A stretch of 64,000 bases of DNA from UBA1723 sp045642085. Lineage in GTDB: Bacteria; Bacteroidota; Bacteroidia; Bacteroidales; Paludibacteraceae. The DNA lies in contig JAZUIF010000013.1 in assembly GCA_045642085.1 (NCBI GenBank), positions 1 through 64,000 of the forward strand, written 5' to 3'. Positions within the stretch are counted from its first letter, which is position 1; each line of letters opens with the position of its first letter. The notes beneath the pieces are model-generated. The model did no database searches, was not told the DNA's origin, and was given only the letters and a program-made list of their open reading frames with translations. Shown piece after piece: positions 31,791-40,445 of this stretch. The translations under genes and the position numbers were made by a program.

Positions 31791-34187
31791 TTATCCCATG
31801 ATAACCTCTACGTTGCAACCGTTAGAAAGCATGTCTGCTGGCACTACATTACCTGTTACAGCCTTACCGTCGACAGTGATGCTCTTAACTCCCTTCTCGA
31901 CCTTCTTAGGGTTCTTAACAACGATGTTGATAAGGTTGCCACGGAAACGACGTGTTGCCTTGAATCCTTCCCATGCTGGAATACATGGATCAATTAGCAA
32001 TCCGTTGTAGTCTGGACGAATACCTAGGATATACTGTGCTGCTGTGAAGTATGCCCAAGATGCTGTACCTGACAACCATGGGCAACGGCTCTGACCTGCA
32101 CGCATGTTGTAAGTTGAGCAAGTTGTCTGAGCGTATACGTATGGCTCAATCTGACGAACCTCAGCACGTGTGTTGTAGTTTGCAGGAAGATAGTTCTTGT
32201 AGTTCTTGAATGCACGCTTACCGTGACCAAGAATACAGTCTGCCATGATTCCCCATCCCTGAGTATGCTGGAATACTGCTGCGTTCTCCTTCATACCCTT
32301 GATGAACAAAGGAGCTTTGATTACGCTTGCCTCTGTCTTCTCGAAAGGAGGATCGCAAAGAACAAGACCGTATTCAATTGCTAGGTGCTTCTCTACTGAG
32401 TTCATTACGATCTCTGCTCTCTCGCCAGTTGCCTGACCTGAGATGATTGCCCACGACTGTGGATTCAACCAGATGTTACCCTCCTTGATTGGGTTCTTGC
32501 TTGTACCAAATACGTAACCGTCTTCCTTGATAGCACGTACGTACCACTCGCCATCCCAAGCTGCCTTGTCGATGTTAGCAGAAAGAGTAGTCAAATGACC
32601 CTCAGCCCACTTAACCTCATCAAGTTTAGATAGACGTGTACAGATATCGATGTATACTGTCAAAGCGTAACGAAGCTGCATTGCTACGAACACTGTCTCA
32701 CCCTTAGCACCAAGTACCAAGCAGTCGTTCCAGTCTGCCTTCAAACCGCATGGAAGACCATTCTTTCCAAGACGATCAAGGTTGAACTGAATAGCGCGAC
32801 GAAGGTGATCAAGCACTGTACCCTCACCCTTGTCTGAGTAAGGAAGCACCTTGTTGTAGTAATCCATGTTACCAATCTCCTTAACGTATGTTGGTACTGT
32901 GTTGAATAGCCACATACAGTCGTCTGAACGGAACTCGTTCTCTGGAGTTGGAGCCTCATGACCTGGATTGTGTGCGAAAGGCTTAACGACTGGCATTGCA
33001 CCACCGTTAGAGTTCTGACCTGTCAACATAAGCTCAAGTCTCTCCACAACCTCTTCTGGAATGTTGTGAACAACACCAAGCATATCCTGGATTGTATCAC
33101 GGTAACCCATACCATCACGCTCACCACGGTAGATCAATGAAGCTGCACGGCTCCATGCGTATGTGATAAGGTTGTTGAATGGATTCCACATGTTGATCAT
33201 TGAGTTGAAATCAGCGTCTGGAGTCTCAGCTGAAAGTCCCTCGATACGGCCATGCCAGTAGTCAACGACCTTCTTGTACTCAGCCTGAACCTTTGCTGGA
33301 GAAGCTACGATATCAGCAGCCTTCTTACCCTCAACCCAAGCCTTACCGATACCAAGAACTACTGTGAACTCCTTAGTCTCGCCAGCCTCAAGTGTCAAGT
33401 CGACCTGAAGTGTACCACAACCGTTGTCTCCCTCTGTAACTGTGTTGCCACACTGACCTTTGACAACTGACTCTGGATTAGCGTAAGTATGGTAAAGACC
33501 GATGAACTTGTCACGATCTGAGTCGTAACCAGTTACAGGCTGACCTACAACTCCGATGAAAGAGTGACGAGCCTGGTCCTTATTCTGGAAGTTATCTGGC
33601 TCCTCTGGCATGTAAAGGTTGTTACCGTGATCGATAAAACCATCTGCGTAAGAAGTCTTTACGATATACTGAGTGTACTGCAAGTTGTTGCTATCATCGT
33701 GCATGTTCCAGTTTGAAGCGAACTCTGCGTATGTGAAAGCACGTAGGTTTCTCTTCTTGCCTGAGTTGTTTGTAACCTTTACATTCCAAACCTCAAACTC
33801 CTGGCCAAGTGGCACGAAGTAAAGAGTCTCAGTCTTGATTCCTTCATACTCAGAAGAGATGATAGTGTAAGCTGAACCGTGGCGACACTCGCTCTTGTAC
33901 TTGTCAAGAGGCTTACCTACTGGCTGCCAGCTACCACTCCAGAAATCCTTTGAATCAAGGTCGTGAAGATAGATATAGCGACCTGGCTGGTCGTTAGGAA
34001 CTGTATTAAACTTTAGGCGAAGGAAACAACCCTGCACTGATGAACGGTAGAAAGAATATCCACCTGCGTTGTTTGTGATGATTGCACCGTAACGAGTGTC
34101 ACCAAGATAGTTACTCCATGATTTTGGAGTAGCTGGATTAGTTACAACATACTCTTTACGCTTGTCATCGAAATGTCCGAACTGCAT
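31791..34187 (-). CDS. GH94 cellobiose phosphorylase-like enzyme
   Basis: The 798-aa protein matches the length and layout of cellobiose phosphorylases, which split cellobiose with phosphate into glucose 1-phosphate and glucose. The N-terminus MQFGHFDDKRKEYVVTNPAT, then SWSNYLGDTRYGAIITNNAG and GYSFYR, is nearly diagnostic. The (alpha/alpha)6 barrel carries the catalytic acid segment GLPCGLKADWNDCLVLGAKG near residue 480, and C-terminal WLSGTASWAYFTAAQYILGI is conserved. No signal peptide, hence cytoplasmic. Specificity for cellobiose as opposed to other beta-linked disaccharides is likely but not certain. It is monocistronic; the biased codon use suggests strong expression. Confidence 0.9.
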   Translation of the reverse strand: MQFGHFDDKRKEYVVTNPATPKSWSNYLGDTRYGAIITNNAGGYSFYRSSVQGCFLRLKFNTVPNDQPGRYIYLHDLDSKDFWSGSWQPVGKPLDKYKSECRHGSAYTIISSEYEGIKTETLYFVPLGQEFEVWNVKVTNNSGKKRNLRAFTYAEFASNWNMHDDSNNLQYTQYIVKTSYADGFIDHGNNLYMPEEPDNFQNKDQARHSFIGVVGQPVTGYDSDRDKFIGLYHTYANPESVVKGQCGNTVTEGDNGCGTLQVDLTLEAGETKEFTVVLGIGKAWVEGKKAADIVASPAKVQAEYKKVVDYWHGRIEGLSAETPDADFNSMINMWNPFNNLITYAWSRAASLIYRGERDGMGYRDTIQDMLGVVHNIPEEVVERLELMLTGQNSNGGAMPVVKPFAHNPGHEAPTPENEFRSDDCMWLFNTVPTYVKEIGNMDYYNKVLPYSDKGEGTVLDHLRRAIQFNLDRLGKNGLPCGLKADWNDCLVLGAKGETVFVAMQLRYALTVYIDICTRLSKLDEVKWAEGHLTTLSANIDKAAWDGEWYVRAIKEDGYVFGTSKNPIKEGNIWLNPQSWAIISGQATGERAEIVMNSVEKHLAIEYGLVLCDPPFEKTEASVIKAPLFIKGMKENAAVFQHTQGWGIMADCILGHGKRAFKNYKNYLPANYNTRAEVRQIEPYVYAQTTCSTYNMRAGQSRCPWLSGTASWAYFTAAQYILGIRPDYNGLLIDPCIPAWEGFKATRRFRGNLINIVVKNPKKVEKGVKSITVDGKAVTGNVVPADMLSNGCNVEVIMG

Positions 34188-34405
34188 AAATTATTATTAT
34201 TTTTATTATTTCTTTTTAGTCCAATCAATAAATTGAAGATACTTTCGCAAAAATAAGCAATAAAAATGAACAATTAGGAAGACAAGAGTATGTTTTTTAA
34301 TCAAGTTTTAACGATGAATCTCAAAAATTGAAAGAATAAACCAAAATTCCAAAGAATCATAATAAATTGCTTTATTCATATAAATAAGCATTAAGAAGTA
34401 AAGAT

Positions 34406-34419
34406 TTCCAATATTGGAA
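34406..34419. promoter_or_regulatory. Perfect palindrome TTCCAATATTGGAA
   Basis: A 14-bp perfect dyad 28 nt upstream of the PerR-like box. Its position suggests a second regulator site for rubrerythrin; the regulator is unknown. Confidence 0.4.
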
Positions 34420-34446
34420 TAATCCACTATCTTTTCACATTATAAC

Positions 34447-34461
34447 TTGTAATCATTACAA
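34447..34461. promoter_or_regulatory. PerR/Fur-like operator TTGTAATCATTACAA
   Basis: The 7-1-7 inverted repeat differs from the PerR-box consensus TTATAATNATTATAA at two symmetric positions. It covers the TTG of the -33 element, so a bound repressor would block the polymerase. PerR control of rubrerythrin is known in several anaerobes. Confidence 0.6.
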
Positions 34462-34477
34462 ATAAGCAGTAACTTTG
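34447..34477 (+). promoter_or_regulatory. Rubrerythrin promoter (TTG-N20-TAACTTTG)
   Basis: TTG 34447-34449 and TAACTTTG 34470-34477 give the Bacteroidetes spacing. Transcription would start near 34484, a 20-nt leader. Confidence 0.65.
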
Positions 34478-34504
34478 CTTATATAAACACAAAAACTTTA
34501 TATT

Positions 34505-35044
34505 ATGGCTACAAAGTATTCAGGCACTCAAACAGAAAAGAATTTGGAGGCCGCTTTTGCTGGCGAGAGCCAAGCACGCAACAAGTACACTTACTTCGCT
34601 TCAAAAGCGAAGAAGGAAGGATTCGAGCAGATGGCAGAGATTTTCATGAAGACTGCCGACAATGAGAAGGAGCACGCAAAGATGTGGTTCAAGGAGTTGA
34701 ACGGAATCGGTTCTACTGCTGAAAATCTAAAGGCTGCTGCCGACGGTGAAAACTTCGAGTGGACAGATATGTACGAGGGATTCGCTAAGACAGCTGAGGC
34801 AGAGGGATTCCCAGAGTTGGCTCAGAAATTCCGTTTGGTTGCTGCTATCGAGAAGCGTCACGAGGAGCGCTACCGTGCATTGCTTCGCAACATCGAGGCT
34901 CAGGAGGTATTCGCAAAGAGCGAGGTAAAGGTTTGGGAGTGCAGAAACTGTGGTCATATCGTAGTTGGCGAGAAGGCACCAGAGCTATGCCCAACATGTG
35001 CTCACCCACAGGCTTACTTCGAGGTTCATGTCGACAATTTCTAA
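34505..35044 (+). CDS. rbr: Rubrerythrin
   Basis: Rubrerythrin reduces hydrogen peroxide in anaerobes using a diiron site fed by a rubredoxin-like iron centre. The four-helix bundle has ligand-bearing blocks EAAFAGESQARNKYTYFA, NEKEHAKMW and AIEKRHEERYRAL. The C-terminal rubredoxin-like domain has CRNCGH and CPTCAHPQ with a C-x2-C-x12-C-x2-C spacing. The 179-aa length is standard and the protein is cytoplasmic. It is monocistronic, with a PerR-like operator over its promoter and a strong terminator, which fits a peroxide-inducible gene. Confidence 0.96.
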   Translation: MATKYSGTQTEKNLEAAFAGESQARNKYTYFASKAKKEGFEQMAEIFMKTADNEKEHAKMWFKELNGIGSTAENLKAAADGENFEWTDMYEGFAKTAEAEGFPELAQKFRLVAAIEKRHEERYRALLRNIEAQEVFAKSEVKVWECRNCGHIVVGEKAPELCPTCAHPQAYFEVHVDNF

Positions 35045-35063
35045 TTGAATTCACAAATATCAC

Positions 35064-35098
35064 AAAGGGTTGCATATTAATTGTGCAACCCTTTTTTT
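35064..35098 (+). terminator. Rubrerythrin terminator
   Basis: AAAGGGTTGCA pairs with TGCAACCCTTT, followed by further T residues. It starts 19 nt after the stop. Confidence 0.9.
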
Positions 35099-35148
35099 GT
35101 TCTTTAATCGTAATGAGTCGACAATGAACTAAAAACGGAAAAACCAAA

Positions 35149-35817
35149 TCATTCAGAATCTCTATACATTGGGTCATCTTCCGGAATGGGACAAACAATA
35201 TAATGGTTCAAGTCGTTTTCTAAATCTATTCTTTTAGAACTACTTTTCTTAAATTTACCGTCGTTTCTCAGTTCATAACCAATAGTTTCGACATAATATG
35301 ATGACTTTAGCGATTCATAGTCTTCCAAATAGTCAAAAGTAGAGATATGCGTCTCGTCAACCAGAATAGGATAAAGATATTTCGACTCTAAGGCATAACC
35401 TTCCCCTACTAATAAACGGTCCATCAAATCTCCGTTCTCTGTAAACACAAAGGCATAGATCTTAGCATGAAAATTTTCCCCAGCGTCGGTCATTATTGCT
35501 GACAGCACAACAATATATTTGCCTGAGGTGAAAAATCCTATCATATAAGCAGACACTGAGATCTCATCCAAACTTTTATCGCTATCATAAACGTCCGCAT
35601 CAAACGACTGTGATTCTGGGATAAATCCAAAAATACTTTCCAACTCCGTCATTCCTATATCCTTCAACTGATCTTTATTAGGCATACATCTCAACGTATA
35701 TGGATATTCTTCTATCCTCTCATATCTATTGATATAATTTAAAAAAGACTCATTTGAAAATGATGAGCAAACGAAAGTCATCAATCCACAAAAAACAAGT
35801 ATAAATTTTAATCTCAT
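35149..35817 (-). CDS. Hypothetical secreted protein
   Basis: The ATG at 35817 is chosen because it gives a signal peptide (MRLKFILVFCGLMTFVCSSF), whereas the longer frame overlaps the upstream gene. The 222-aa product may be a lipoprotein (VCSS), but the lipobox is weak. The mature domain has alternating beta-like segments (YMIGFFTSGKYIVVLSAIM, AKIYAFVFTENGDLMDRLLV). No family is recognised. It starts 4 nt after the stop of the upstream secreted protein, so the two form an operon and may act together. AT-rich composition. Confidence 0.7.
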   Translation of the reverse strand: MRLKFILVFCGLMTFVCSSFSNESFLNYINRYERIEEYPYTLRCMPNKDQLKDIGMTELESIFGFIPESQSFDADVYDSDKSLDEISVSAYMIGFFTSGKYIVVLSAIMTDAGENFHAKIYAFVFTENGDLMDRLLVGEGYALESKYLYPILVDETHISTFDYLEDYESLKSSYYVETIGYELRNDGKFKKSSSKRIDLENDLNHYIVCPIPEDDPMYRDSE

Positions 35818-35821
35818 AACT

Positions 35822-36358
35822 CTAATTCTTAAATGTTTCCCATCTGACGGAACCACTTTTGGCAATCATTAGCGTAGCATTGTCTTCTGCATATTGTTTG
35901 ATGAACGACTTTTTCAGGTAGTCCCAATGTTCCAACTCAGTTTCACTTCTACCATAAAGACAATAAATACTCTTGCTATTAAATATCATCACAAGCGGAG
36001 GAGTCTTGACAGGTCCATCTACCTTATACCTCAATCCATCAAATCTCTCCTTTGAAAAGAAGTTTTCTTCTGCCTTGTTGCAACCAGTAGTATCATTAAA
36101 CAAATAATAGCTTATAAAGCAACGCAAATAGCTATCTTGGTTATAAATATTCTTGTATAATGCCTTAGATTTAAGTTTATACATACCATGTTTGGCTTTG
36201 ATTTCATCACCCAAGAAAGCTGACCTTAAATCATCCGGAGCTTCATTTGGCAGACAAGTATAGGCAACATCTAAATTCTTGGCGAATTCTGCGATTTCTT
36301 GGGCGTAGATAGTTGTTGACAATAACGCAAACAGCAAAAGATATAAGCTTTTTTTCAT
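35822..36358 (-). CDS. Hypothetical secreted protein
   Basis: Starting at the ATG at 36358, the 178-aa protein begins MKKSLYLLLFALLSTTIYAQ, a clear signal peptide with a YAQ cleavage site. The mature part has two Cys (YTCLPNEAP, YLRCFISYY) and DTTGCNKAEENFF, and ends SGSVRWETFKN. No domain is recognised. It lies 16 nt downstream of the HigA-like regulator and 4 nt upstream of the second secreted gene, so the three probably form one transcript. A role linked to the regulator is possible but unproven. Confidence 0.7.
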   Translation of the reverse strand: MKKSLYLLLFALLSTTIYAQEIAEFAKNLDVAYTCLPNEAPDDLRSAFLGDEIKAKHGMYKLKSKALYKNIYNQDSYLRCFISYYLFNDTTGCNKAEENFFSKERFDGLRYKVDGPVKTPPLVMIFNSKSIYCLYGRSETELEHWDYLKKSFIKQYAEDNATLMIAKSGSVRWETFKN

Positions 36359-36374
36359 TATAAAAACCACTTAT

Positions 36375-36740
36375 TTATCCGTTAATACCCAACATTTCGG
36401 CAGGTGCAATACCCAAAACTTGACACAGCTGTCTGGCAATTTTTAAAGTATGTTCTGCACGGTCATGAATATAATCACTAATTCTGCTAGGACTAACATT
36501 TATTTTATCAGCCAATTGTCGAGCTGACATACCAGAAGTTTCAAGAGCATCATATATAATTTCTCCAAGTGTAGGAGCCTTTATATGACAATGTTCTGTC
36601 TCATAAGCCTCCACCACATCCGTAACGATCATCAGTTCCACCATCAAAGGATCATCAACAGGGGTATTCTCTTTTATTTGTGGCAATAATGCATCAATAC
36701 GGGCTTGTGCAAATTCGTATTTTTCTTTTGTAATTTCCAT
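36375..36740 (-). CDS. Orphan HigA-like XRE-family antitoxin/regulator
   Basis: The ATG at 36740 gives 121 aa. The C-terminal half is an XRE helix-turn-helix: IIYDALETSGMSARQLADKI followed by NVSPSRISDYI, then HDRAEHTLKIARQLCQVLGI, the arrangement found in HigA antitoxins. The N-terminal half is a charged helical extension (QARIDALLPQIKENTPVDDP). No HigB-type toxin frame lies upstream within 190 bases or downstream, where a secreted-protein gene follows, so it is solitary. A TATCTTTG box at 36752-36745 ends just 4 nt before the ATG, so the mRNA may be leaderless. Confidence 0.75.
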   Translation of the reverse strand: MEITKEKYEFAQARIDALLPQIKENTPVDDPLMVELMIVTDVVEAYETEHCHIKAPTLGEIIYDALETSGMSARQLADKINVSPSRISDYIHDRAEHTLKIARQLCQVLGIAPAEMLGING

Positions 36741-36750
36741 AAGGCAAAGA

Positions 36751-36790
36751 TACACAAAAAGGGCGAAGCATCACTGCATCACCCCCAAGA
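36751..36790. repeat. Direct repeat copy 1 with terminator-like hairpin
   Basis: A 40-bp sequence containing GGGCGAAGCATCACTGCATC and then ACCCCCAAGAA matches the copy at 38669-38709 with one substitution and one extra A. On the minus strand it forms a hairpin (GGGTGATGCA...TGCTTCGCCC) followed by TTTTTGTG, a terminator shape. Confidence 0.75.
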
Positions 36791-36863
36791 ATTCCAAATT
36801 CCACATAAATGAAACACTATTGAAATCTTGCGTATAGTTTGTAGTGAACAACTTTGAAATAGC

Positions 36864-36908
36864 AAAGGTGGCAACCTACAGAATTATTGTTCTATGGTTG
36901 CCACCTTT
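36864..36908. terminator. Terminator of the AAA-ATPase gene, bidirectional by shape
   Basis: AAAGGTGGCAACC and GGTTGCCACCTTT are exact 13-bp arms around a 19-nt loop. T-runs flank it best on the plus strand; on the minus strand only TTTG follows. It is 20 nt beyond the AAA-ATPase stop. Confidence 0.65.
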
Positions 36909-36927
36909 TTCGTTTGTATTCTACTTT

Positions 36928-38511
36928 CTATCCGATTATGTAGTCTTCTACATTGCGAGTCTCTCTAGAGATATTAATTCCTATGCGAATAATTTGCTGA
37001 CCGCTGAGTGTGAAAGGCAATGCGTAATCCTTTCTTGAAATCTGATCAAGGGCATCTTGCGCGGATCCATCAAACTTAAACTCGATGATATAACAGAACT
37101 TTGGTGTTTGGAGTATCATATCTATACGACCATCACTGGTGTGATATTCTGCTTGCACATACATACCCAAAAGTTTGTGAAGCAACCATACCTGATTCTG
37201 GTAATGGTTCTCCAAATCCTTAATCAGTTCATACGGAGTGTCTGCAAAAAGCGACTTGATGCGTAGGATAAATTGCTCTGTATCACCATTACGGATATCA
37301 GCAATGTATTTACGAATATCAAAGGCAGAAGTAGGCTTATTGTTCTTCAAATAGTATGGAATGAGGAACTTAATGAATCCGTCTTCAACCTCTTTGTTGG
37401 GGAATCCTAACTGATACAGATTGAATTCTTCGTCATAACCTTTGATCGTTAAATATCCACTCTGATAAATAACAGGTATCGGATTTGTCGATTCTGAATC
37501 CACGCTGTTCAGCACATCAGCATCAACTTCTGCGTGTGCCATGTCTTCAAGATTGTAATCATGAAGGACAAGCAATGTGGCAAGATATGTAGGTGTACCT
37601 GTCTCGAACCAATAACTACCGAAAGTTTTCTTCTTTAGAGTGTTCAATACACTATACGGGTTATACATACCTTCTACATTTTCAAGAAAATGATAACCAT
37701 CGTACATGTAACGCAATTTATCTATACATTGTTCACGTGATAGATTATTATCTTGAGCAAGTTCTTCTATAGCAAGACTTAATTGCGTGTTCAATTCCTG
37801 TTCTGTAATACCACAAATGCTATAAAAACGTTTGTCCATAGAGATGTCTTCAAGATTGTTCATGTCGCTAAAGACACTAACCTTGCCGAATTTGGTAACA
37901 CCTGTCAATAACGCAAACTTTATGCAACCATCTTTGGATTTGAGTGCTCCGTAAAAACCTTTCAAAGTGGAACGGTATTCGTCTTGTAATTCTTTGTTGT
38001 CAATGGACTGAAGCATGGGTTTGTCGTATTCGTCAATAAGAACAACAACTCGCTTGCCAGTTTGTTTGTAAGCGCGATCAAGAACTCCCTGAAATCTTAA
38101 TCCGAAGCCTCGTTCGCTCTCTCGTTTGCCATACAACGATTCCTGAGTACAGAGAAATTCGTCTATCATGTGCTCCAATGCCTCCGGACAATCGTACTTT
38201 TGTGAATTCAGGTCAAGATGCATAATCGGATAAGATTCCCAATCCCAATTCACACTTTCGTCAGTTGCTATAAACAGAGGATTTCCGACAGTTCCATCAA
38301 AATACTGCTTCTTGCCCTCAAAGAATGCTTGGATAGTGGACATGAGCAATGACTTTCCAAATCTACGAGGACGTGAAAGGAAATAGTATTTGCCCTCATT
38401 AACCATTCTCCAGATTAATGGGGTCTTATCTATATACAGGTAACCATCATTTCGTAGGCTCTCAAAATCTTGTATGCCTACTGGCAGTTTCATTGTATTG
38501 CTCATATTCAA
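36928..38511 (-). CDS. AAA-ATPase-like / PD-(D/E)XK nuclease-fold protein
   Basis: The 527-aa protein has the domain pair typical of a multicopy Bacteroidetes family. An N-terminal AAA-ATPase-like domain has MKLPVGIQDFESLRNDGYLY at the start, the P-loop variant RPRRFGKSLLMSTI near 50, and a Walker B-like VVLIDEYDKPML near 160. A C-terminal PD-(D/E)XK-type domain follows, with DGRIDMILQT and IIEFKFDGSAQDALDQI near 460-490, carrying the D...E-x-K residues. Such genes are often numerous and variable between strains, and their role is unproven. Two 40-bp direct repeats lie outside its ends, suggesting it arrived as a cassette. Confidence 0.85.
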   Translation of the reverse strand: MNMSNTMKLPVGIQDFESLRNDGYLYIDKTPLIWRMVNEGKYYFLSRPRRFGKSLLMSTIQAFFEGKKQYFDGTVGNPLFIATDESVNWDWESYPIMHLDLNSQKYDCPEALEHMIDEFLCTQESLYGKRESERGFGLRFQGVLDRAYKQTGKRVVVLIDEYDKPMLQSIDNKELQDEYRSTLKGFYGALKSKDGCIKFALLTGVTKFGKVSVFSDMNNLEDISMDKRFYSICGITEQELNTQLSLAIEELAQDNNLSREQCIDKLRYMYDGYHFLENVEGMYNPYSVLNTLKKKTFGSYWFETGTPTYLATLLVLHDYNLEDMAHAEVDADVLNSVDSESTNPIPVIYQSGYLTIKGYDEEFNLYQLGFPNKEVEDGFIKFLIPYYLKNNKPTSAFDIRKYIADIRNGDTEQFILRIKSLFADTPYELIKDLENHYQNQVWLLHKLLGMYVQAEYHTSDGRIDMILQTPKFCYIIEFKFDGSAQDALDQISRKDYALPFTLSGQQIIRIGINISRETRNVEDYIIG

Positions 38512-38668
38512 TCCTAATGAAATTTTCAGTAAAATCTTTTACATCGCTTTACATTGCAAATGTAAGACCTTTTTATGAATTTTAGTCCTATACCTCTAAA
38601 TTTACATTGTTTTTTATGTTTTTGTGACTATTGCCGTATTTGCCAGATTTCCACGAAATTCTTGCCAT

Positions 38669-38709
38669 TACACAAAAAAGGGCGACGCATCACTGCATCA
38701 CCCCCAAGA
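38669..38709. repeat. Direct repeat copy 2 and asnB terminator
   Basis: This is the second copy of the 40-bp element at 36751. On the minus strand GGGTGATGCA pairs with TGCGTCGCCC and is followed by TTTTTTGTG, so it is also a good intrinsic terminator 24 nt past the asnB stop. Confidence 0.8.
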
Positions 38710-38732
38710 AACAAATTATTATGCTGCCTATC

Positions 38733-40403
38733 TTACTTATAAGCCTGATTATGTACGCTCTTTACAGCTCTACCTGATGGATCATTCATGTTCTTGAATG
38801 CCTCATCCCACTCAAGGGCGATAGCAGTAGAACAAGCCACACTCTTCTCGCTTGGCACTGTCTGTGCTGCTGTCTGACTTGGGAAATGCTCCTCGAAGAT
38901 AGTTCTGTAGTAGTATTCCTCCTTAGTCATAGGTGGGTTGATTGGGAATCTCTCAGCTGCATGAGCCATCTGCTCGTCTGTAACCTTCTGAGAAGTCAAC
39001 TCCTTCAATGTGTCAATCCAAGAATATCCTACACCATCTGAGAACTGCTCTTTCTGTCTCCAAGCAACCTCTTCTGGCAAGTAATCCTCGAATGCCTTAC
39101 GAAGGATCCATTTCTCCATCTTGCCGACAGTACCACTCAACTTGTCTTTTGGATTCAAACGCATTGCTACATCCATGAACTCTTTGTCAAGGAATGGCAC
39201 ACGTCCTTCAACACCCCAAGCTGAAAGGCTCTTGTTTGCACGCAAACAGTCGTACATGTGAAGCTTCGAAAGCTTACGTACTGTCTCCTTGTGCAACTCC
39301 TCTGCGTTTGGAGCCTTGTGGAAGTAAAGGTAACCACCGAAGATCTCGTCGGCACCCTCACCTGAAAGTACCATCTTGATACCCATGCTCTTGATTACGC
39401 GGGCAAGAAGATACATCGGTGTACTTGCACGGACTGTAGTTACATCGTATGTCTCAATATGATAGATGACGTCGCGAACAGCGTCAAGTCCTTCCTGAAC
39501 TGTGAAATTGATTTCGTGGTGAACTGTACCGATATGGTCTGCCACCTTCTTTGCAGCTACCAAGTCTGGAGCACCCTTCAAACCAACTGCGAATGAGTGC
39601 AACTGTGGCCACCAAGCTCCCTGCTGATCACCGCTCTCAACTCGCTGTGAAGCAAACTTCTTTGCTACTGCAGATACGATAGATGAGTCAAGGCCACCTG
39701 AAAGAAGCACTCCGTAAGGTACGTCTGTCATCAACTGACGCTTAACAGCAGCCTCAAGAGCCGCACGTAGCTCGTCGACGCTAGAAGTGTTATCCTTTAC
39801 AGCATCATACTCCATCCAATCACGCTTGTACCAAGCCTTCAACTCCTTCTCCTTTGAGTAGTAGTAGTGTCCTGGAGGGAACGACTTGATTGTCTCACAG
39901 TAACCCTCTAGAGCCTTCATCTCTGAAGCTACATAGAAAGCACCGTTCTTATCCCAACCCATATATAGAGGAATGATACCTTGGTGATCGCGAGCGATTA
40001 GATAACAATCGTTCTCTGTATCGTAAAGTGCAAATGCGAAAATTCCGTTTAGATCCTCAATGAAATTGATTCCCTTCTCACGGTATAGTGAAAGCACAAC
40101 CTCACAGTCGCTCTTAGTTAGGAACTCGTATGTACCAGCCTGACGGTCACGAATGCTCTGGTGGTTGTAGATTTCTCCGTTGACAGCAAGAACAAGCTTA
40201 CCGTCTTTACTAAACAATGGCTGCTGACCGCTCTGTGGGTCAACGATAGCTAATCTTTCGTGAGCAAGTATTGCTTTGTCACCACAATAGATTCCCGACC
40301 AATCTGGTCCACGGTGACGTATTTTCTTTGACATTTCAAGAAGCTGCGGACGCAACTCCTGTGCTGACTTCTTAAAGTCGAACGCACAAACTATACCACA
40401 CAT
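38733..40403 (-). CDS. asnB: Asparagine synthase (glutamine-hydrolysing)
   Basis: AsnB makes asparagine from aspartate, ATP and glutamine. The true start is the ATG at 40403, because the glutaminase domain needs Cys2 (MCGIVCAFDF) at the processed N-terminus; the frame extending to 40478 runs into repeat DNA. Domain blocks include RGPDWSG, AHERLAIVDPQSGQQPLFS and NGEIYNH (glutaminase), then the synthetase PP-loop LLSGGLDSSIVSAVAKK and LSGEGADEIFGGYLYFHKAP. The 556-aa length is normal. It follows gltB and gltD on the same strand with a repeat-containing gap, forming a Glu/Asn synthesis cluster. Confidence 0.97.
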   Translation of the reverse strand: MCGIVCAFDFKKSAQELRPQLLEMSKKIRHRGPDWSGIYCGDKAILAHERLAIVDPQSGQQPLFSKDGKLVLAVNGEIYNHQSIRDRQAGTYEFLTKSDCEVVLSLYREKGINFIEDLNGIFAFALYDTENDCYLIARDHQGIIPLYMGWDKNGAFYVASEMKALEGYCETIKSFPPGHYYYSKEKELKAWYKRDWMEYDAVKDNTSSVDELRAALEAAVKRQLMTDVPYGVLLSGGLDSSIVSAVAKKFASQRVESGDQQGAWWPQLHSFAVGLKGAPDLVAAKKVADHIGTVHHEINFTVQEGLDAVRDVIYHIETYDVTTVRASTPMYLLARVIKSMGIKMVLSGEGADEIFGGYLYFHKAPNAEELHKETVRKLSKLHMYDCLRANKSLSAWGVEGRVPFLDKEFMDVAMRLNPKDKLSGTVGKMEKWILRKAFEDYLPEEVAWRQKEQFSDGVGYSWIDTLKELTSQKVTDEQMAHAAERFPINPPMTKEEYYYRTIFEEHFPSQTAAQTVPSEKSVACSTAIALEWDEAFKNMNDPSGRAVKSVHNQAYK

Positions 40404-40445
40404 ATTCAGTTCTGATTTAAGGATTAATAATAGAGATAAGATCTT

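Larger units (their letters stand above)
34188..34504. other. Divergent control region between GH94 and rubrerythrin genes
   Basis: About 317 bases, very AT-rich. It holds the rubrerythrin promoter, the PerR-box-like palindrome at 34447-34461, and a perfect 14-bp palindrome TTCCAATATTGGAA at 34406-34419. I see no clear promoter for the GH94 gene. Confidence 0.6.

Noticed and set aside
36756..36927. Search for a HigB toxin gene beside the HigA-like gene
   Set aside because: No frame of suitable length on either strand. The interval holds a repeat and a hairpin only.
36751..38709. Complete toxin-antitoxin or restriction defence island around the AAA-ATPase gene
   Set aside because: Only one nuclease-fold protein and one lone regulator are present. 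There is no modification enzyme, toxin or further defence gene, so a defence system cannot be claimed.
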